Origin: Nioella ostreopsis
GTDB taxonomy: Bacteria > Pseudomonadota > Alphaproteobacteria > Rhodobacterales > Rhodobacteraceae
Assembly: GCF_004000255.1 (NCBI RefSeq)
Contig: NZ_RCIQ01000012.1
Coordinates: 79,556 to 143,555, forward strand
DNA length: 64,000 nt
Direction: 5' to 3'
Below are positions 40,438 through 50,100 of the stretch, one piece after another. Each line of letters opens with the position of its first letter. The first letter of the stretch is position 1. The position numbers and the translations under genes were made by a program. Below the pieces are notes generated by a model, which saw nothing but the letters and a program-made list of their open reading frames with translations, had not been told where the DNA came from and ran no database searches.

Positions 40438-42772
40438 CCGGGTCCGTGGCATCGACCCGGCGCTATTTGACCGAGGCTGGAGCCGAGTTTCGGGATCCTG
40501 GCAGGGGCTTTCCAAGGGCGCGCAGATGGTCCGGGCCGCGCGCGGCTACTCGCCAGCGATCTTCAAGGCCATTGCGAAAGGGGGCTGCCACACCGGGGCG
40601 CAGCTGCGTGCTCAGCTCACATATCTCACGACAAAGTCGAGCCACATCCTCGACAGTCGTGGCACACATGATGGCAAGAAGACCCTGTCCGAGGCCGAGA
40701 TCGACCGGGTCGTACGCCGATTTGAGAACCAGTGGGGTGAGCGGCACAGCCCCAAGCTCGGCCACACCTCGCATCTGCTGATGGCATTTCCCGTTGGCAC
40801 CAGCGGTGAGGAGGTGCGCGCGATCACGGAATCCGTCTGCGAGAAGTTCTTTCAAGGTGAGGGGTCGCAATTCGACTATATTGCTGCAATACACCAAGAT
40901 CGCGCGCATCCACATGCGCATATCGTTCTGAACCGCCGCAGCAAGGATGGCGAAATGTTCTTTCTCGGGAAGGATCATCACTTCAACTACGACGCCTTTC
41001 GCGAGGCGATGGTCGAGGCGGCCCAAGTTCATGGGATCCGCCTTGAGGCGACGCGTCGTCTGGATCGCGGCGTCACGACCTACCGCGCCGAGATCGATGA
41101 AATCTACAAGGCTCGCGACGAAGGTCGTCCCCCAGTCGAGCGCCAGAGAACCGGCGCTGACCTGGCGGCCGCTCTGGAAACCGTCAGGCACAACGCGTTG
41201 ATCTACCGCGGGCTCGCGGCGGAGGCGTCACGCTCGAATTTCGACGACGTGGCCGAAGCGCTCGAGAGGGCCAGCACCATCCTTGCCAGTGGCGGTCCGA
41301 TTCAATCTGACGGAGCCATCTACATGTCCCAAGACGAAGCAGCGTTCGACACGCTGATCACCGAGTTTTCTCAGAACATTCGCCAGATCGAGGCGGCGAT
41401 CGACAGGGCTCCGGCGACCGAGAGGCCGGTGATCGAGCGCAAGCTGACCGACGTTCTGGCCTCGGTCGCGCATTTGAACCCGCTCGGGGATCGCTCCGCC
41501 GCCCTGGTCGATGCCCCGTCCCGGGACGGCATCTATGCAAGGCCGAACTTAAGTGAAGATCACCTCGCGCGTCTTGACGATGGAGAGGTGGCACCAAAGC
41601 TGGCCGAGGCGTTGCAAGGCACGGGCATTGGCGCCGAGGCAGTGGTCGCGCGTCTGCGGGAAGGGGCTGGCAATGCCGCACTGGAACGCCAATGGCTGGC
41701 ACAGGATCTGCAGGCGATTGCCAAAGAAGGTGACCTCGATCTGGAGAAACCTGCGGACCGGGAAGAAGCGCTGGACCGGCTGGAAGCCGTGCATGTTCGG
41801 TTGGGCGATGTCCTGACCGATGTACGCGTTCTGCGCGCGCCAACCGAGTTTGACGAGGTGGATGACGCTGAGCCAGCGCTTGGTGAGCGGTTGACGGCAC
41901 CTGGGGGTGATCTCGGGAAGGACGGGCCCGACATTTTTGCCCCATCGGAGCGGCAGGAGTTCAAAGCGCTTGTGGCGCAGTTCCGCCGGACGGATTTCGA
42001 TCATCCGTTCTCCGACGATCCTTCCGTCCGGCGGGCGGGCGCCGTGGAGGTTGAAGAGGCCCGCGCCGCGTTCGACGCCTACGCGCAGAGATCCCCGCAA
42101 CATGCCGAACTGGCGTCGATGGCCTGGGATCAGATGACCGACAGTCGAAAGCCGCCGCAATACGCGGTATTGGAACAGGACCGCACGCTTCATGCTGGCG
42201 ACATGGACCTCGCCTTGCGGGATCCTTCGGATCATCTCGGTCCGATCACGGAAGAGCTCCGCACCCTCGCCCGCTATCGCACGGAGATGCCGGATGACGA
42301 ATTCGGGCAGGCCGTTAGGGGCGAAATCAACCACCTTCGTTCGCTCGGCGCGTCGCGTGCCTATATCAGCGAGCGCAGCCTCATTATCGAGGACCAGGCG
42401 CGACAAGACTACGCCGAGCGCCGGTATCTGGAAGAGACCGCGCCAACGGTCATGGCCTTTGTGCAAAACGCCGACGCCGGGGATCCGATATCCGAGGCAG
42501 AGCGACATGACATCGTCCGGCAGGTCAACGAACGGCTAAGCCCCGACGCAATCGACGCACTGCAGGCCGGTAACGCGGACGTCCTGGACAAATTCACCGA
42601 GGATCCGCTGCGACAGCTGGAACTCGCCAAGACCTATCTCCAGAGCAGCGAAGTCACTGCGCATGGCCCGGCCATGGAGCGCGTTCTCGATGCGTTGGCG
42701 GAAGAACATATAGAGGCGCAGCGCGCACGCCACGCTGCGGCAGATGGCGAAAAGGGGATCACCCATGGATAA
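40424..42772 (+). CDS. virD2: VirD2-type relaxase
   Basis: Transesterase that nicks oriT and pilots the transferred strand, 782 aa. The relaxase domain occupies about residues 50-240. HTSHLLMAFPVGTSGEEV resembles the VirD2 HIIVSFPAGTS block and IHQDRAHPHAHIVLNRRS supplies the metal-binding His triad; the catalytic Tyr is probably that in AQLTYLTTKSSHI. The remaining 540 residues are helical and acidic with no recognised enzyme; they may carry the secretion signal. GAGAGGGATGAG precedes the ATG, which overlaps mobC. The stop overlaps virD4 by eight bases. Confidence 0.88.
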   Translation: MARSDRVRGIDPALFDRGWSRVSGSWQGLSKGAQMVRAARGYSPAIFKAIAKGGCHTGAQLRAQLTYLTTKSSHILDSRGTHDGKKTLSEAEIDRVVRRFENQWGERHSPKLGHTSHLLMAFPVGTSGEEVRAITESVCEKFFQGEGSQFDYIAAIHQDRAHPHAHIVLNRRSKDGEMFFLGKDHHFNYDAFREAMVEAAQVHGIRLEATRRLDRGVTTYRAEIDEIYKARDEGRPPVERQRTGADLAAALETVRHNALIYRGLAAEASRSNFDDVAEALERASTILASGGPIQSDGAIYMSQDEAAFDTLITEFSQNIRQIEAAIDRAPATERPVIERKLTDVLASVAHLNPLGDRSAALVDAPSRDGIYARPNLSEDHLARLDDGEVAPKLAEALQGTGIGAEAVVARLREGAGNAALERQWLAQDLQAIAKEGDLDLEKPADREEALDRLEAVHVRLGDVLTDVRVLRAPTEFDEVDDAEPALGERLTAPGGDLGKDGPDIFAPSERQEFKALVAQFRRTDFDHPFSDDPSVRRAGAVEVEEARAAFDAYAQRSPQHAELASMAWDQMTDSRKPPQYAVLEQDRTLHAGDMDLALRDPSDHLGPITEELRTLARYRTEMPDDEFGQAVRGEINHLRSLGASRAYISERSLIIEDQARQDYAERRYLEETAPTVMAFVQNADAGDPISEAERHDIVRQVNERLSPDAIDALQAGNADVLDKFTEDPLRQLELAKTYLQSSEVTAHGPAMERVLDALAEEHIEAQRARHAAADGEKGITHG

Positions 42773-44720
42773 AGGCAAGATCGCCATCGGTGTGTTGAGC
42801 CTCGTGCTGGTCGGCCTCGCCATGGGCTATGTTGTGGCGACCGGCTTTGTCATGTTCCGCTATGGGCTTTCACCCACGCGTTTCGACGTCACTCTGCTCG
42901 CCCGCGAATATCGGGGTCTGTCTCAGTCTGCACCGAAAGACTTCCTCTGGGTGAACCTCATCCTTGGCGGCTTCGGCCTGGCATCGCTGATGCTGAGCGT
43001 CACGCTTCTGGGGGATGCATTGACTCGCTTCGGGACGACGCATTGGCAGACCCGCAGCGAGATGAAGAGGAACGGTTTCTTTGCCAAGCCCGGCGGCGGC
43101 TTCCTTTTGGGCAAGCTTGGCTCCCCGAAATCCAAACGCCCGTTCCTTGTCTCAAAAACCTTCCCCCACGCGCTGATCGTGGCGCCTACAGGCCGGGGCA
43201 AGGGCGTGGGGTTCGTGATCCCGAACCTGCTGACCTACAAGGGCTCGGCCGTGGTGCTCGACGTGAAAGGCGAGAACTTTCGCGAGACCTCGCGCTTTCG
43301 CGCCAGCATGGGGGACAAGGTTTTCCGCTTCGCGCCGACCGACTGGGACCGACCGACGCATCGCTACAACCCGCTTGCGCGCATCGCGGCCATGACCAAT
43401 CCCGACCGACAGCAGATGGAGCTGAAACTCACCGCCAAGCTCTTCCTGCAAACCGACAATGAAAAGCTGAGCGGGCTTTTGGCCGGGGGTATCGACCTCT
43501 TCGTGGCAGCCGGTCTTCTGGCCTTCGAGCGCGGCGTGCCGACCATCGGCGAGATCTATCGCATCACAGCCTCGGGGGGCGACAAGCAGAAGGAATATTT
43601 GAAGCGTTCTCAGGAGGTGAAGAACACCTCGGCCAAACTGATCTTCGAGCGTATGGCATCGACCAACAATGACACCCTCACGTCCTACCTGTCGCTCCTG
43701 ATGACATCGGGTCTCGACACCTGGGACAACCGCGCGATCGACGCGGCCACCGCGACATCTGACTTTTCCTTCCGGGATATCCGCCGCCGCCCGCATGCGA
43801 TCTATCTTGTGGTCGAATCCGAGCTGATCCGACCGCTGGCTCCGCTGATCCGCCTCTTCTTTTCCGACCTGATCGCCTCGCTGCAGGCGCAGGAACCCGG
43901 AGATGACGAGCCCTGGCCGGTGATGATCATGCTCGACGAGTTCGACCGGCTCGGGAAAATGCCGATCGTCGCAGAAAGCATCAAGACCCTGCGTTCCTAT
44001 GGCGGTAACCTCGCCATCGTCACCCAGACGATTCCTGCTTTGGACGAAATCTATGGCGAGAACACTCGCAGGTCGCTTCAGGGCGGCGCCGGCGTGAAGC
44101 TCTACCTCACCCCATCCGAGCAGAAGACCATCGAGGAGTTGAGCCAGGCTGTCGGCAAGACCACCAAGCGCGTGGTGACCCGGTCCCGTGCTGTCGGTCG
44201 CAATCCCTTCGAGGGGCGCAGCGTCTCTGAGCGAACCGAGGATACCCCGCTCCTGACAGAGGACCAAGCCCGGCGCATGGACCTCGATGAGGTGATCCTC
44301 GTGATCGACGCGCAGATGCCGATCCGGGCGCGGCGGATCAAGTACTTCGAAGACCCCGCGCTGAAGGTGCTGCATGCGGGTCAGGTGGGAAGTTTCCCAT
44401 ATCCGGACGAGGATGGGCTGAGGCGGGATCGGCAGATGTCGGAGACCCGCGAGACGTTGGAAAAGCTGAAGCAGGAGCTACAAGAGGTGCGGGCGGCAAA
44501 TGTTGCATCGGAAGTCGGTTCGAACGCGCCGAACACACCGAAGACTGAACCTGTCAACTCAGCGAAAGCCCGAGGCCGCGCAGCTCGTGCTGCTGCGAGC
44601 AGCGGTGGCCAGGGTCAGCTGTCGCTTGATATCGAGGGATTGGGGATTATCAGCTCAGACCGGACAGCGTTGGCTTCGGCTGTTCTAACGACGAGGGCTA
44701 TTATCGCGGAGCATGGGTGA
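42765..44720 (+). CDS. virD4: VirD4/TraG-type coupling protein
   Basis: Inner-membrane ATPase that links the relaxosome to the secretion channel, 651 aa. Two membrane segments lie at residues 6-32 and 62-85. Walker A is VAPTGRGKGVGFVIPNLL (about 139-150) and Walker B MIMLDEFDRLGKMPIV; the conserved SLQGGAGVKLYLTPSEQKTI and the TRSRAVGRNPFEG region are typical. GGGGATC precedes the ATG. The C-terminal 100 residues are charged. It ends the plus-strand transfer operon; the LacI-controlled cassette follows convergently. Confidence 0.92.
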   Translation: MDKGKIAIGVLSLVLVGLAMGYVVATGFVMFRYGLSPTRFDVTLLAREYRGLSQSAPKDFLWVNLILGGFGLASLMLSVTLLGDALTRFGTTHWQTRSEMKRNGFFAKPGGGFLLGKLGSPKSKRPFLVSKTFPHALIVAPTGRGKGVGFVIPNLLTYKGSAVVLDVKGENFRETSRFRASMGDKVFRFAPTDWDRPTHRYNPLARIAAMTNPDRQQMELKLTAKLFLQTDNEKLSGLLAGGIDLFVAAGLLAFERGVPTIGEIYRITASGGDKQKEYLKRSQEVKNTSAKLIFERMASTNNDTLTSYLSLLMTSGLDTWDNRAIDAATATSDFSFRDIRRRPHAIYLVVESELIRPLAPLIRLFFSDLIASLQAQEPGDDEPWPVMIMLDEFDRLGKMPIVAESIKTLRSYGGNLAIVTQTIPALDEIYGENTRRSLQGGAGVKLYLTPSEQKTIEELSQAVGKTTKRVVTRSRAVGRNPFEGRSVSERTEDTPLLTEDQARRMDLDEVILVIDAQMPIRARRIKYFEDPALKVLHAGQVGSFPYPDEDGLRRDRQMSETRETLEKLKQELQEVRAANVASEVGSNAPNTPKTEPVNSAKARGRAARAAASSGGQGQLSLDIEGLGIISSDRTALASAVLTTRAIIAEHG

Positions 44721-44782
44721 GCGTGGGAGAACTCACTAAGCCCTTCTGCATCGGCGATTGGCCTTTTGCAGACGAACTGAAA

Positions 44783-44798
44783 GGTGAAGTCTTTCACC
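44783..44798. terminator. hairpin between convergent virD4 and lacI-type genes
   Basis: GGTGAA and TTCACC pair around a four-base loop, 60 bases after virD4 and 44 bases beyond the end of the LacI gene. It could serve both transcripts but the stem is short. Confidence 0.3.
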
Positions 44799-44841
44799 CG
44801 ATTGGTGCAGGGTAGGTGTTCGGAACGCCATGTGCATCCTA

Positions 44842-45945
44842 CTAAGCAGTTGATGTTCCGGGTGGAGGGGCAATCGAGCCGCGCGACAAGTAGCGCGGTC
44901 GCAACTTCAGGTTCCGCGCTCTGCCCTTGGCCCCCTTGATCCGTGCAATCAGCAGGGCCGTCGCCGCTTTGCCAAGACGCCTGCGCGGTTGGGCGATTGC
45001 ATCGATACCGCTACCCACGAAGGCCATCCAGTCCAGATCGTCAAAGCAGACAAGTGATAGATCATCCGGTACGCTCAATCCGCACGCCACGATAGCCGCC
45101 ATGGCCCCAGATGACATCAGCCCATCTGCGCAGAACAGCGCGGTTGGCCGGTCGGGGGTCTCAAGAAGCGCGCGCACCGATTGCTGCGCTGCCGATGCGG
45201 AATGCTCACCAACATGGACAATCAGCGCCGGGTCGATCTCAAGCTGCGCGTCACGATGCGCCGCAAGATAGCCTCCAAGACGCTGCCAGCTTGTCGAGAC
45301 TGCGTTCAGATTGGTTCTGCCCCCCTGCCCTGCCGAGGCAAGGAATTTGGGCAGATCTTGAGAAGCAGTGCGGCCCAATTCCGCCACGACACCTATGCGG
45401 CGATGACCTGCCCACAAAAGCCGGGCTACGCCATCGCGGGAGCTTTCGATATTCTCGACTGAGACACTGTCGATCTGAAGACCCGTCACCTTGCGGTCGA
45501 TTAGCACCATCGGTATTCCGGCTGCAGCCGCCTCTTTGAGGTGAGGGGAGTCCATAACATCGCAGGGAGAGACGATGAGCCCGTCAACCTGATTCTCTCG
45601 CAGCAGTTTCGTGGCGGCAATCTCACGCGCAACCGTTTCATCACTGTTTGTGATCAACATGCTCATGCCGCGCGCTTCCACCCCATCCGATATGCCTCGC
45701 AATACGGCAGCATAGAATGGGCTCGAGATATCGCCGGCAATTACCCCGATGGTGCGGGTCTGACCGGTGATCAGACCGCGCGCCAGTTTGTTGGGCCGAT
45801 AGCCTAGCTCGGAGGCAACAGCCTCAACCCGCTCTTTGGTTTTTGCACCTGCATAGCCGTAATTCCCGAGAACTCGGCTCGCTGTGGCGACGCTGACCCC
45901 GGCCTTGGCCGCAACCTCGACGATCGTTACTTTCGCTGCCTTCAT
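44842..45945 (-). CDS. LacI-family transcriptional regulator
   Basis: Regulator of 367 aa. The LacI helix-turn-helix and hinge are intact (TIVEVAAKAGVSVATASRVL, GYRPNKLARGLITGQTRTIG). The periplasmic-binding-protein-like effector domain follows (GVIAGDISSPFYAAVLRGIS, VDGLIVSPCD). It is the third gene of the minus-strand operon after the deglycase and cyclodeaminase genes and likely represses both directions of the cassette through the palindrome at 48054. The expected inducer is the transported sugar-amine or its phosphate. Confidence 0.9.
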   Translation of the reverse strand: MKAAKVTIVEVAAKAGVSVATASRVLGNYGYAGAKTKERVEAVASELGYRPNKLARGLITGQTRTIGVIAGDISSPFYAAVLRGISDGVEARGMSMLITNSDETVAREIAATKLLRENQVDGLIVSPCDVMDSPHLKEAAAAGIPMVLIDRKVTGLQIDSVSVENIESSRDGVARLLWAGHRRIGVVAELGRTASQDLPKFLASAGQGGRTNLNAVSTSWQRLGGYLAAHRDAQLEIDPALIVHVGEHSASAAQQSVRALLETPDRPTALFCADGLMSSGAMAAIVACGLSVPDDLSLVCFDDLDWMAFVGSGIDAIAQPRRRLGKAATALLIARIKGAKGRARNLKLRPRYLSRGSIAPPPGTSTA

Positions 45946-46020
45946 GCGGTCCGATCCGTTTTGCTGCGCAGGCGTGGTAAACTACTCAGGCTCGCGCTCG
46001 CATCCCGCAACCCGTGCCGC

Positions 46021-46971
46021 CTATGGAAGACGTTCAGACAAGGCCACGGCGGCAAAAAGGTCAAGATGGCCGCCGCCGACATTCTTGAACACCGTGATTT
46101 CCGAGTCCGACTGACGGCCTGGATGCGCGCCCCGGCAGAGTTGATAGAGGTCTGCGCCGACGTCATCCCAGTTGATAACCCCGGCGGCCACGGGGCGGGC
46201 CAATTCGCCAGAGCCTTTCATCCCGTCCCGGCAATCGACAAAGATCTGCCCGCGCGCCATTGCTTCGTCATCGGCCTCGCGCATGTCCGGCAAATAGGCA
46301 CCGACCAAGTCGAGATGCGCCCCGGGTCTCAGAAGCGCCCCCCTGATCAGCGGCTCGCGGGCCATCGTGACACAAGAGATGATATCGGCGTCGGCCACGG
46401 CTGCATCCAGGTCGCGCGTTGCCGCGATATCGACGCCTTGCGTATCGGCCCCCGCCATTAGCGAAGTGGCAAGCGTCTCGGCGCGCTCGGGCGTGCGGTT
46501 CCAGATCAGGATGCGGTTCAGAGACGGGCGCGCGGCGCGATGGGCAGCGATGACATGCGGCGCAAGACCCCCTGCCCCGACAACCAGCAGCGTCTCGCAA
46601 TCAGGCCGCGCAAGCAGCCGCGTGCCTAGCCCTGAATCCGCCGCAGTCTTGCGGAAGGTCATCGCCTCGCCATCGGCGGCAAGCATCGGTGCCCCGGTGG
46701 CAGGGTTAAAGAGCGCGACCAACCCCTGCACCGAGGCTTGCGGCGGATCGAACGCCAGATTGCCGGGAAAGACCCCGACCATTTTGACCGCGATGCCCTT
46801 GCCACCCTGCCAGCCCACAAGGGTCACGAATTGATTGTCGCCGCCCTCCGGCTCGGTGCTGACAATATGATCGGCGGCTGGATGCACTCCCTGATGGGCC
46901 TGGTACAACGCCTCGATCAGATAGGGGTAGTCCAGCAATCGGTGGACGGTTTCGGCATCTGCCAGTCTCAT
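46021..46971 (-). CDS. ornithine cyclodeaminase / mu-crystallin family enzyme
   Basis: NAD(P)-dependent enzyme of 316 aa. The nucleotide-binding loop is LLVVGAGGLAPHVIAAHRAA, and the N-terminal substrate region contains KGIAVKMVGVFPGN. Family members cyclise ornithine or lysine with ammonia release, or reduce ketimines. In this cassette it could process the amino acid released by the deglycase, or a cyclic imine derived from it. GAGGAG precedes the ATG by six bases; ten bases separate it from the deglycase gene. Substrate not determinable. Confidence 0.82.
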   Translation of the reverse strand: MRLADAETVHRLLDYPYLIEALYQAHQGVHPAADHIVSTEPEGGDNQFVTLVGWQGGKGIAVKMVGVFPGNLAFDPPQASVQGLVALFNPATGAPMLAADGEAMTFRKTAADSGLGTRLLARPDCETLLVVGAGGLAPHVIAAHRAARPSLNRILIWNRTPERAETLATSLMAGADTQGVDIAATRDLDAAVADADIISCVTMAREPLIRGALLRPGAHLDLVGAYLPDMREADDEAMARGQIFVDCRDGMKGSGELARPVAAGVINWDDVGADLYQLCRGAHPGRQSDSEITVFKNVGGGHLDLFAAVALSERLP

Positions 46972-46981
46972 CGCAGACTCC

Positions 46982-47989
46982 TCAGTAGTCGTCGAGTTTC
47001 TTCATGTAGCGCCGTGCCGTCATCATCTCGTGTTGGCGCAAGTCCGCCAGGCGATAGGCGAAGGTCCACAGCGTATCGAAGAACACCAGTGGCGCAAGCG
47101 CGCCGCGAAACTCGGGGACGACTCCGGTGAAATCGAGCTCGGCAGCATCAACCACCAGGATATTCTCTGGACGACCAAAGCGCAGCAGGAAGTTTTCGGC
47201 GCGCTCTTCCAGCGGGCGCGTATCGTCCAGCCCTTTCATCAGGATGTAGCAGCGGTTGTCATCCAGAACCTCGAACGCACCGTGGAAAAACTCGTTGGCG
47301 TGGATCGGGTGGCTGTTGATCCACTGCATCTCCATCAACACGCAGATCGCATAGGAATAGGCGGCGCCGTAGCTGGCCCCGCTGGCCGTTGTATAGATCA
47401 CATCTTGTTTCGCAAAATGTGGGGCGTATTGGTCGAAACGCGGCGCGAAAACACCCTGCGCCCGGTCGATGACCGATTGCAGCGCATCAAGACTGTCCAT
47501 CAACGCGACCATATTTCCGCCGCCATCATAGCGGGCAGCAAGCCCCTGCACGATCTGGTAGATCCGGGCGTAATTGCTGTTCTTGGCATCGATCGGAATG
47601 CCGGTCGTGTAGGGTGCCTCGAACGCCACCACATGATCGCTGGCTTTCGCCAGCGGGCTCTCGGGGTCCACAGTTAGTGAGATTGTCATCGCCCCGGCCT
47701 CCCGCGCGAACTTCGCTGCCGCGACGGTTTCGTGCGTTGTGCCGGTCATCGAGCACAGGATGACCAGCGATTGCGCGGTCAGCCGCCTGGGCGCGCGATG
47801 AGTGAATTCGGCCGCGTTGTAGAGATCCGATGGCAGTTTGGCCGAAACCTGATCCAGCATGAATTTAGCCGGATACATGATCGAGAGAGACCCGCCACAG
47901 GCCACGAAGAACACGTGCTCCGTGTCGCGTCCGTCAAGCGCCTGGAGCGCACGCACAACATCGGGATGAGGGGATTGAGGTTCAGACAT
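46982..47989 (-). CDS. frlB: SIS-domain sugar-phosphate deglycase (FrlB-like)
   Basis: Cytoplasmic enzyme of 335 aa with two SIS domains. The first shows VFFVACGGSLSIMYPAKFML and LCSMTGTTHETVAAAKFARE; the second has NEFFHGAFEVLDDN, the counterpart of the E-F-x-H-G active-site segment of fructoselysine-6-phosphate deglycase FrlB. The C-terminal RRYMKKLDDY corresponds to the RRYYGGLVEY end of FrlB. It would split a phosphorylated fructosamine to glucose-6-phosphate and an amine. The internal ATG (MSEPQ) is favoured by GGAG upstream; an ATG at 48046 is too close to the operator. FrlB-versus-GlmS-like specificity is inferred. Confidence 0.75.
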   Translation of the reverse strand: MSEPQSPHPDVVRALQALDGRDTEHVFFVACGGSLSIMYPAKFMLDQVSAKLPSDLYNAAEFTHRAPRRLTAQSLVILCSMTGTTHETVAAAKFAREAGAMTISLTVDPESPLAKASDHVVAFEAPYTTGIPIDAKNSNYARIYQIVQGLAARYDGGGNMVALMDSLDALQSVIDRAQGVFAPRFDQYAPHFAKQDVIYTTASGASYGAAYSYAICVLMEMQWINSHPIHANEFFHGAFEVLDDNRCYILMKGLDDTRPLEERAENFLLRFGRPENILVVDAAELDFTGVVPEFRGALAPLVFFDTLWTFAYRLADLRQHEMMTARRYMKKLDDY

Positions 47990-48053
47990 CTTGTGGGGCT
48001 CCGCATTATTGACAACAGGAATTCGCGGGTCGCTTGACAGCCGCATGTGATTT

Positions 48054-48069
48054 GTGTGAACGTTCTCAC
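48054..48069. promoter_or_regulatory. LacI-type operator between the divergent catabolic operons
   Basis: GTGTGAACGTTCTCAC is a 16-base palindrome with two mismatches and the central CG typical of LacI-family sites. It directly precedes the ATG of the kinase gene and lies 65 bases from the deglycase start, so one bound repressor can control both directions. Confidence 0.7.
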
Positions 48070-49002
48070 ATGATGTCTAGAAACGCAACCTCTCCGCAAA
48101 TTGTTACCTTCGGGGACAACGATGTGGATTGCTACGAGGCGCACGGGGCGATGTATCCGGGCGGCAATGCGCTGAATGTGGCGGTTTTTGCCCGACGCGC
48201 CGGCGCGGATGCGGCCTTTATCGGCGCCATGGCAGATGACCCCGCTGGCCGCCACATGAGCGTTGCCTTGGAAAGGGAAGGCGTCAATATCACACGCCTG
48301 CGCCGCGTTGCGGGGCGCACCGCATTCTGCGTCATTGGCAATACCGCCAGTGGTGAGCGAGAGTTCCTGCGCGCCGATCTGGGCGTCTCCATCATCGCGC
48401 CCAATGCCGGTGATTTAGAAATGATCGCAAGGGCCGATGCCGTCCACACCGGTCGCTCTGCCCATGTCGAGGCGCATTTGTCAGCATTCTCCAACCGCGC
48501 GCGATTGTCTTTCGATTTCGCGGACCAGACCGGGGTCGATTATGTAGATGCCATCGCGCCGATGTGTTTTCTGGCGAGCTTTTCGGGCGGTAGTATGACC
48601 GACGCAGAAGTCGCCACGTTGCAAGCGCAGGTGCGCAAGGCAGGAGCGAACTGGTGCCTTGTCACACGCGGCCAGAACGGCGCCTACCTGACCGGACCTG
48701 ATACGGATGTAGGTGTTCCCCCCGCGCCCGCCGAGATCGTCGATACGCTCGGTGCCGGGGACAGCTTCATCGCGCGGGTTCTCACCGGGCTTTTGCGTGG
48801 CGAAGACCCGCGCGCCTTGATGCAGGCCGCCGCCATCATGGCTGGCGAAACCTGCGGCCAGCGCGGTGGCTTCGGTCACCCCGCACCCATCGACATTGAC
48901 CAAAGCCACGCCATGCCGATCGGCTTGATCCATGCGCATGCCGCCGAACTGGCGGACCGGGCCAGAAAGCGCAGCGCCGAAACCGGCGTCCCGGCCAAGT
49001 AA
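48070..49002 (+). CDS. frlD: PfkB-family sugar kinase (FrlD-like)
   Basis: Kinase of about 310 aa. The N-terminus VTFGDNDVDCYEAHGAMYPG followed by GNALNVAVFARR parallels fructoselysine 6-kinase FrlD, and the PfkB signature with catalytic Asp is IVDTLGAGDSFIARVL. It would phosphorylate the imported fructosamine before the deglycase acts. Two successive ATGs (48070, 48073) follow the operator directly, leaving no room for a ribosome site; the mRNA may be leaderless or the start may differ. The TRAP transporter genes follow on the same strand after 20 bases. Confidence 0.8.
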   Translation: MMSRNATSPQIVTFGDNDVDCYEAHGAMYPGGNALNVAVFARRAGADAAFIGAMADDPAGRHMSVALEREGVNITRLRRVAGRTAFCVIGNTASGEREFLRADLGVSIIAPNAGDLEMIARADAVHTGRSAHVEAHLSAFSNRARLSFDFADQTGVDYVDAIAPMCFLASFSGGSMTDAEVATLQAQVRKAGANWCLVTRGQNGAYLTGPDTDVGVPPAPAEIVDTLGAGDSFIARVLTGLLRGEDPRALMQAAAIMAGETCGQRGGFGHPAPIDIDQSHAMPIGLIHAHAAELADRARKRSAETGVPAK

Positions 49003-49022
49003 CGCAACACGGAGGACGAGAC

Positions 49023-50027
49023 ATGACCACCCCATTCAATGCCCTGACCCGACGCCACGCCCTTGCCATGCTGGCCAGCACACCGCTCGCCCTTTCGGCA
49101 AGAACTGCCTTCGCTCAGGATGCGGCAAATTTCAGAATCGCTTCGGTCAACGCGCCAACCGCGCTGTCCAACACGCTCGCCGAAGAGGTCGGCAACCGGA
49201 TCATGGAGCGCACCGAAGGGCGCGTCACGTTCCAGATGTTCCCGAGTGCCCAATTGGGCACGACGACTGACACCATCGAACAGGCAAGCCAGGGTCAGCC
49301 GACCATCGCCTATACCTCGGCCAGCAACCTGTCGCAGTTCGGTGTGCCCGAGCTTGCCGCGGTCGAGGGGCCGTTCATCGTCGGCAATGCCGCGGAAGCC
49401 GAGCGCCTCGCCAATTCGGACCTGATGCAGGGCTATTATGATCAGCTTGCCGAAACCGCCGGTCTGCGCGTGCTGGCGTTGAACTGGTTCGACGGGGCGC
49501 GCCACATGATCGGCACCGAGCCCTATCCGCACCCCTCCGACCTGGAGGGCGTCCTGATGCGCGTGCCGCCGCTTGAAACTTGGCTCAACACCTTCGAGCC
49601 AATGGGCGTGGTCGCCACCACGGTGGAAGCCGCGGAGGCCTATTCTGCCTTGGCCCAGGGCGTCGTGACCGCAGGGGAATCCCCGTTGACAGGCCTGCGT
49701 GCGAACCGGTGGTATGAAGTCGTCAAGGAAATCACCCTAACCGGACATTTCAACCTGTTCCTTGGCTGGGTCACGTCAGAGGCGGCCTTCCAGGCCTTGT
49801 CGGAGGGCGACCGCGCCATCATGCTGGAGGAGTTCCGCGGTGGTGGGCAGGAGCTGACAGCGCAATCCATCGCGTTGGAAGAGGAAATCCGCGCCGAGTT
49901 TGAAGCGGCGGGAGTTACGTTCCACGAGGCGGACCTCAACGCCTATCGTGAAGCCACTTCCAGCTTCTTCGATGATCTGCCGGAAGGTCTGTTCGACAGC
50001 ATTCGTTCCGCCGCGACACAGGGCTGA
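49023..50027 (+). CDS. dctP: TRAP transporter substrate-binding protein
   Basis: Periplasmic DctP-type protein of 334 aa with a Tat-like signal (LTRRHALAMLASTPLALSAR). The fold-typical segments are FRIASVNAPTALSNTLAEEV, GRVTFQMFPSAQLGTTTDTI and the ligand region DLEGVLMRVPPLETWLNTFE, where Arg normally binds a substrate carboxylate. TRAP systems import carboxylated solutes, which suits an amino-acid-derived fructosamine. AACACGGAGGACGAG precedes the ATG, a good ribosome site. Confidence 0.9.
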   Translation: MTTPFNALTRRHALAMLASTPLALSARTAFAQDAANFRIASVNAPTALSNTLAEEVGNRIMERTEGRVTFQMFPSAQLGTTTDTIEQASQGQPTIAYTSASNLSQFGVPELAAVEGPFIVGNAAEAERLANSDLMQGYYDQLAETAGLRVLALNWFDGARHMIGTEPYPHPSDLEGVLMRVPPLETWLNTFEPMGVVATTVEAAEAYSALAQGVVTAGESPLTGLRANRWYEVVKEITLTGHFNLFLGWVTSEAAFQALSEGDRAIMLEEFRGGGQELTAQSIALEEEIRAEFEAAGVTFHEADLNAYREATSSFFDDLPEGLFDSIRSAATQG

Positions 50028-50100
50028 CCAATGGGTGCCGACACGATCTGTGTCGGCATCTTCGAGCTGTTGGGAGGTATCCGGGATCGAACGTGTTTTT

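Noticed and set aside
41549..42508. 319-codon minus-strand frame inside the relaxase C-terminal region
   Set aside because: No motif or ribosome site; the plus-strand frame is continuous with a clear relaxase domain.
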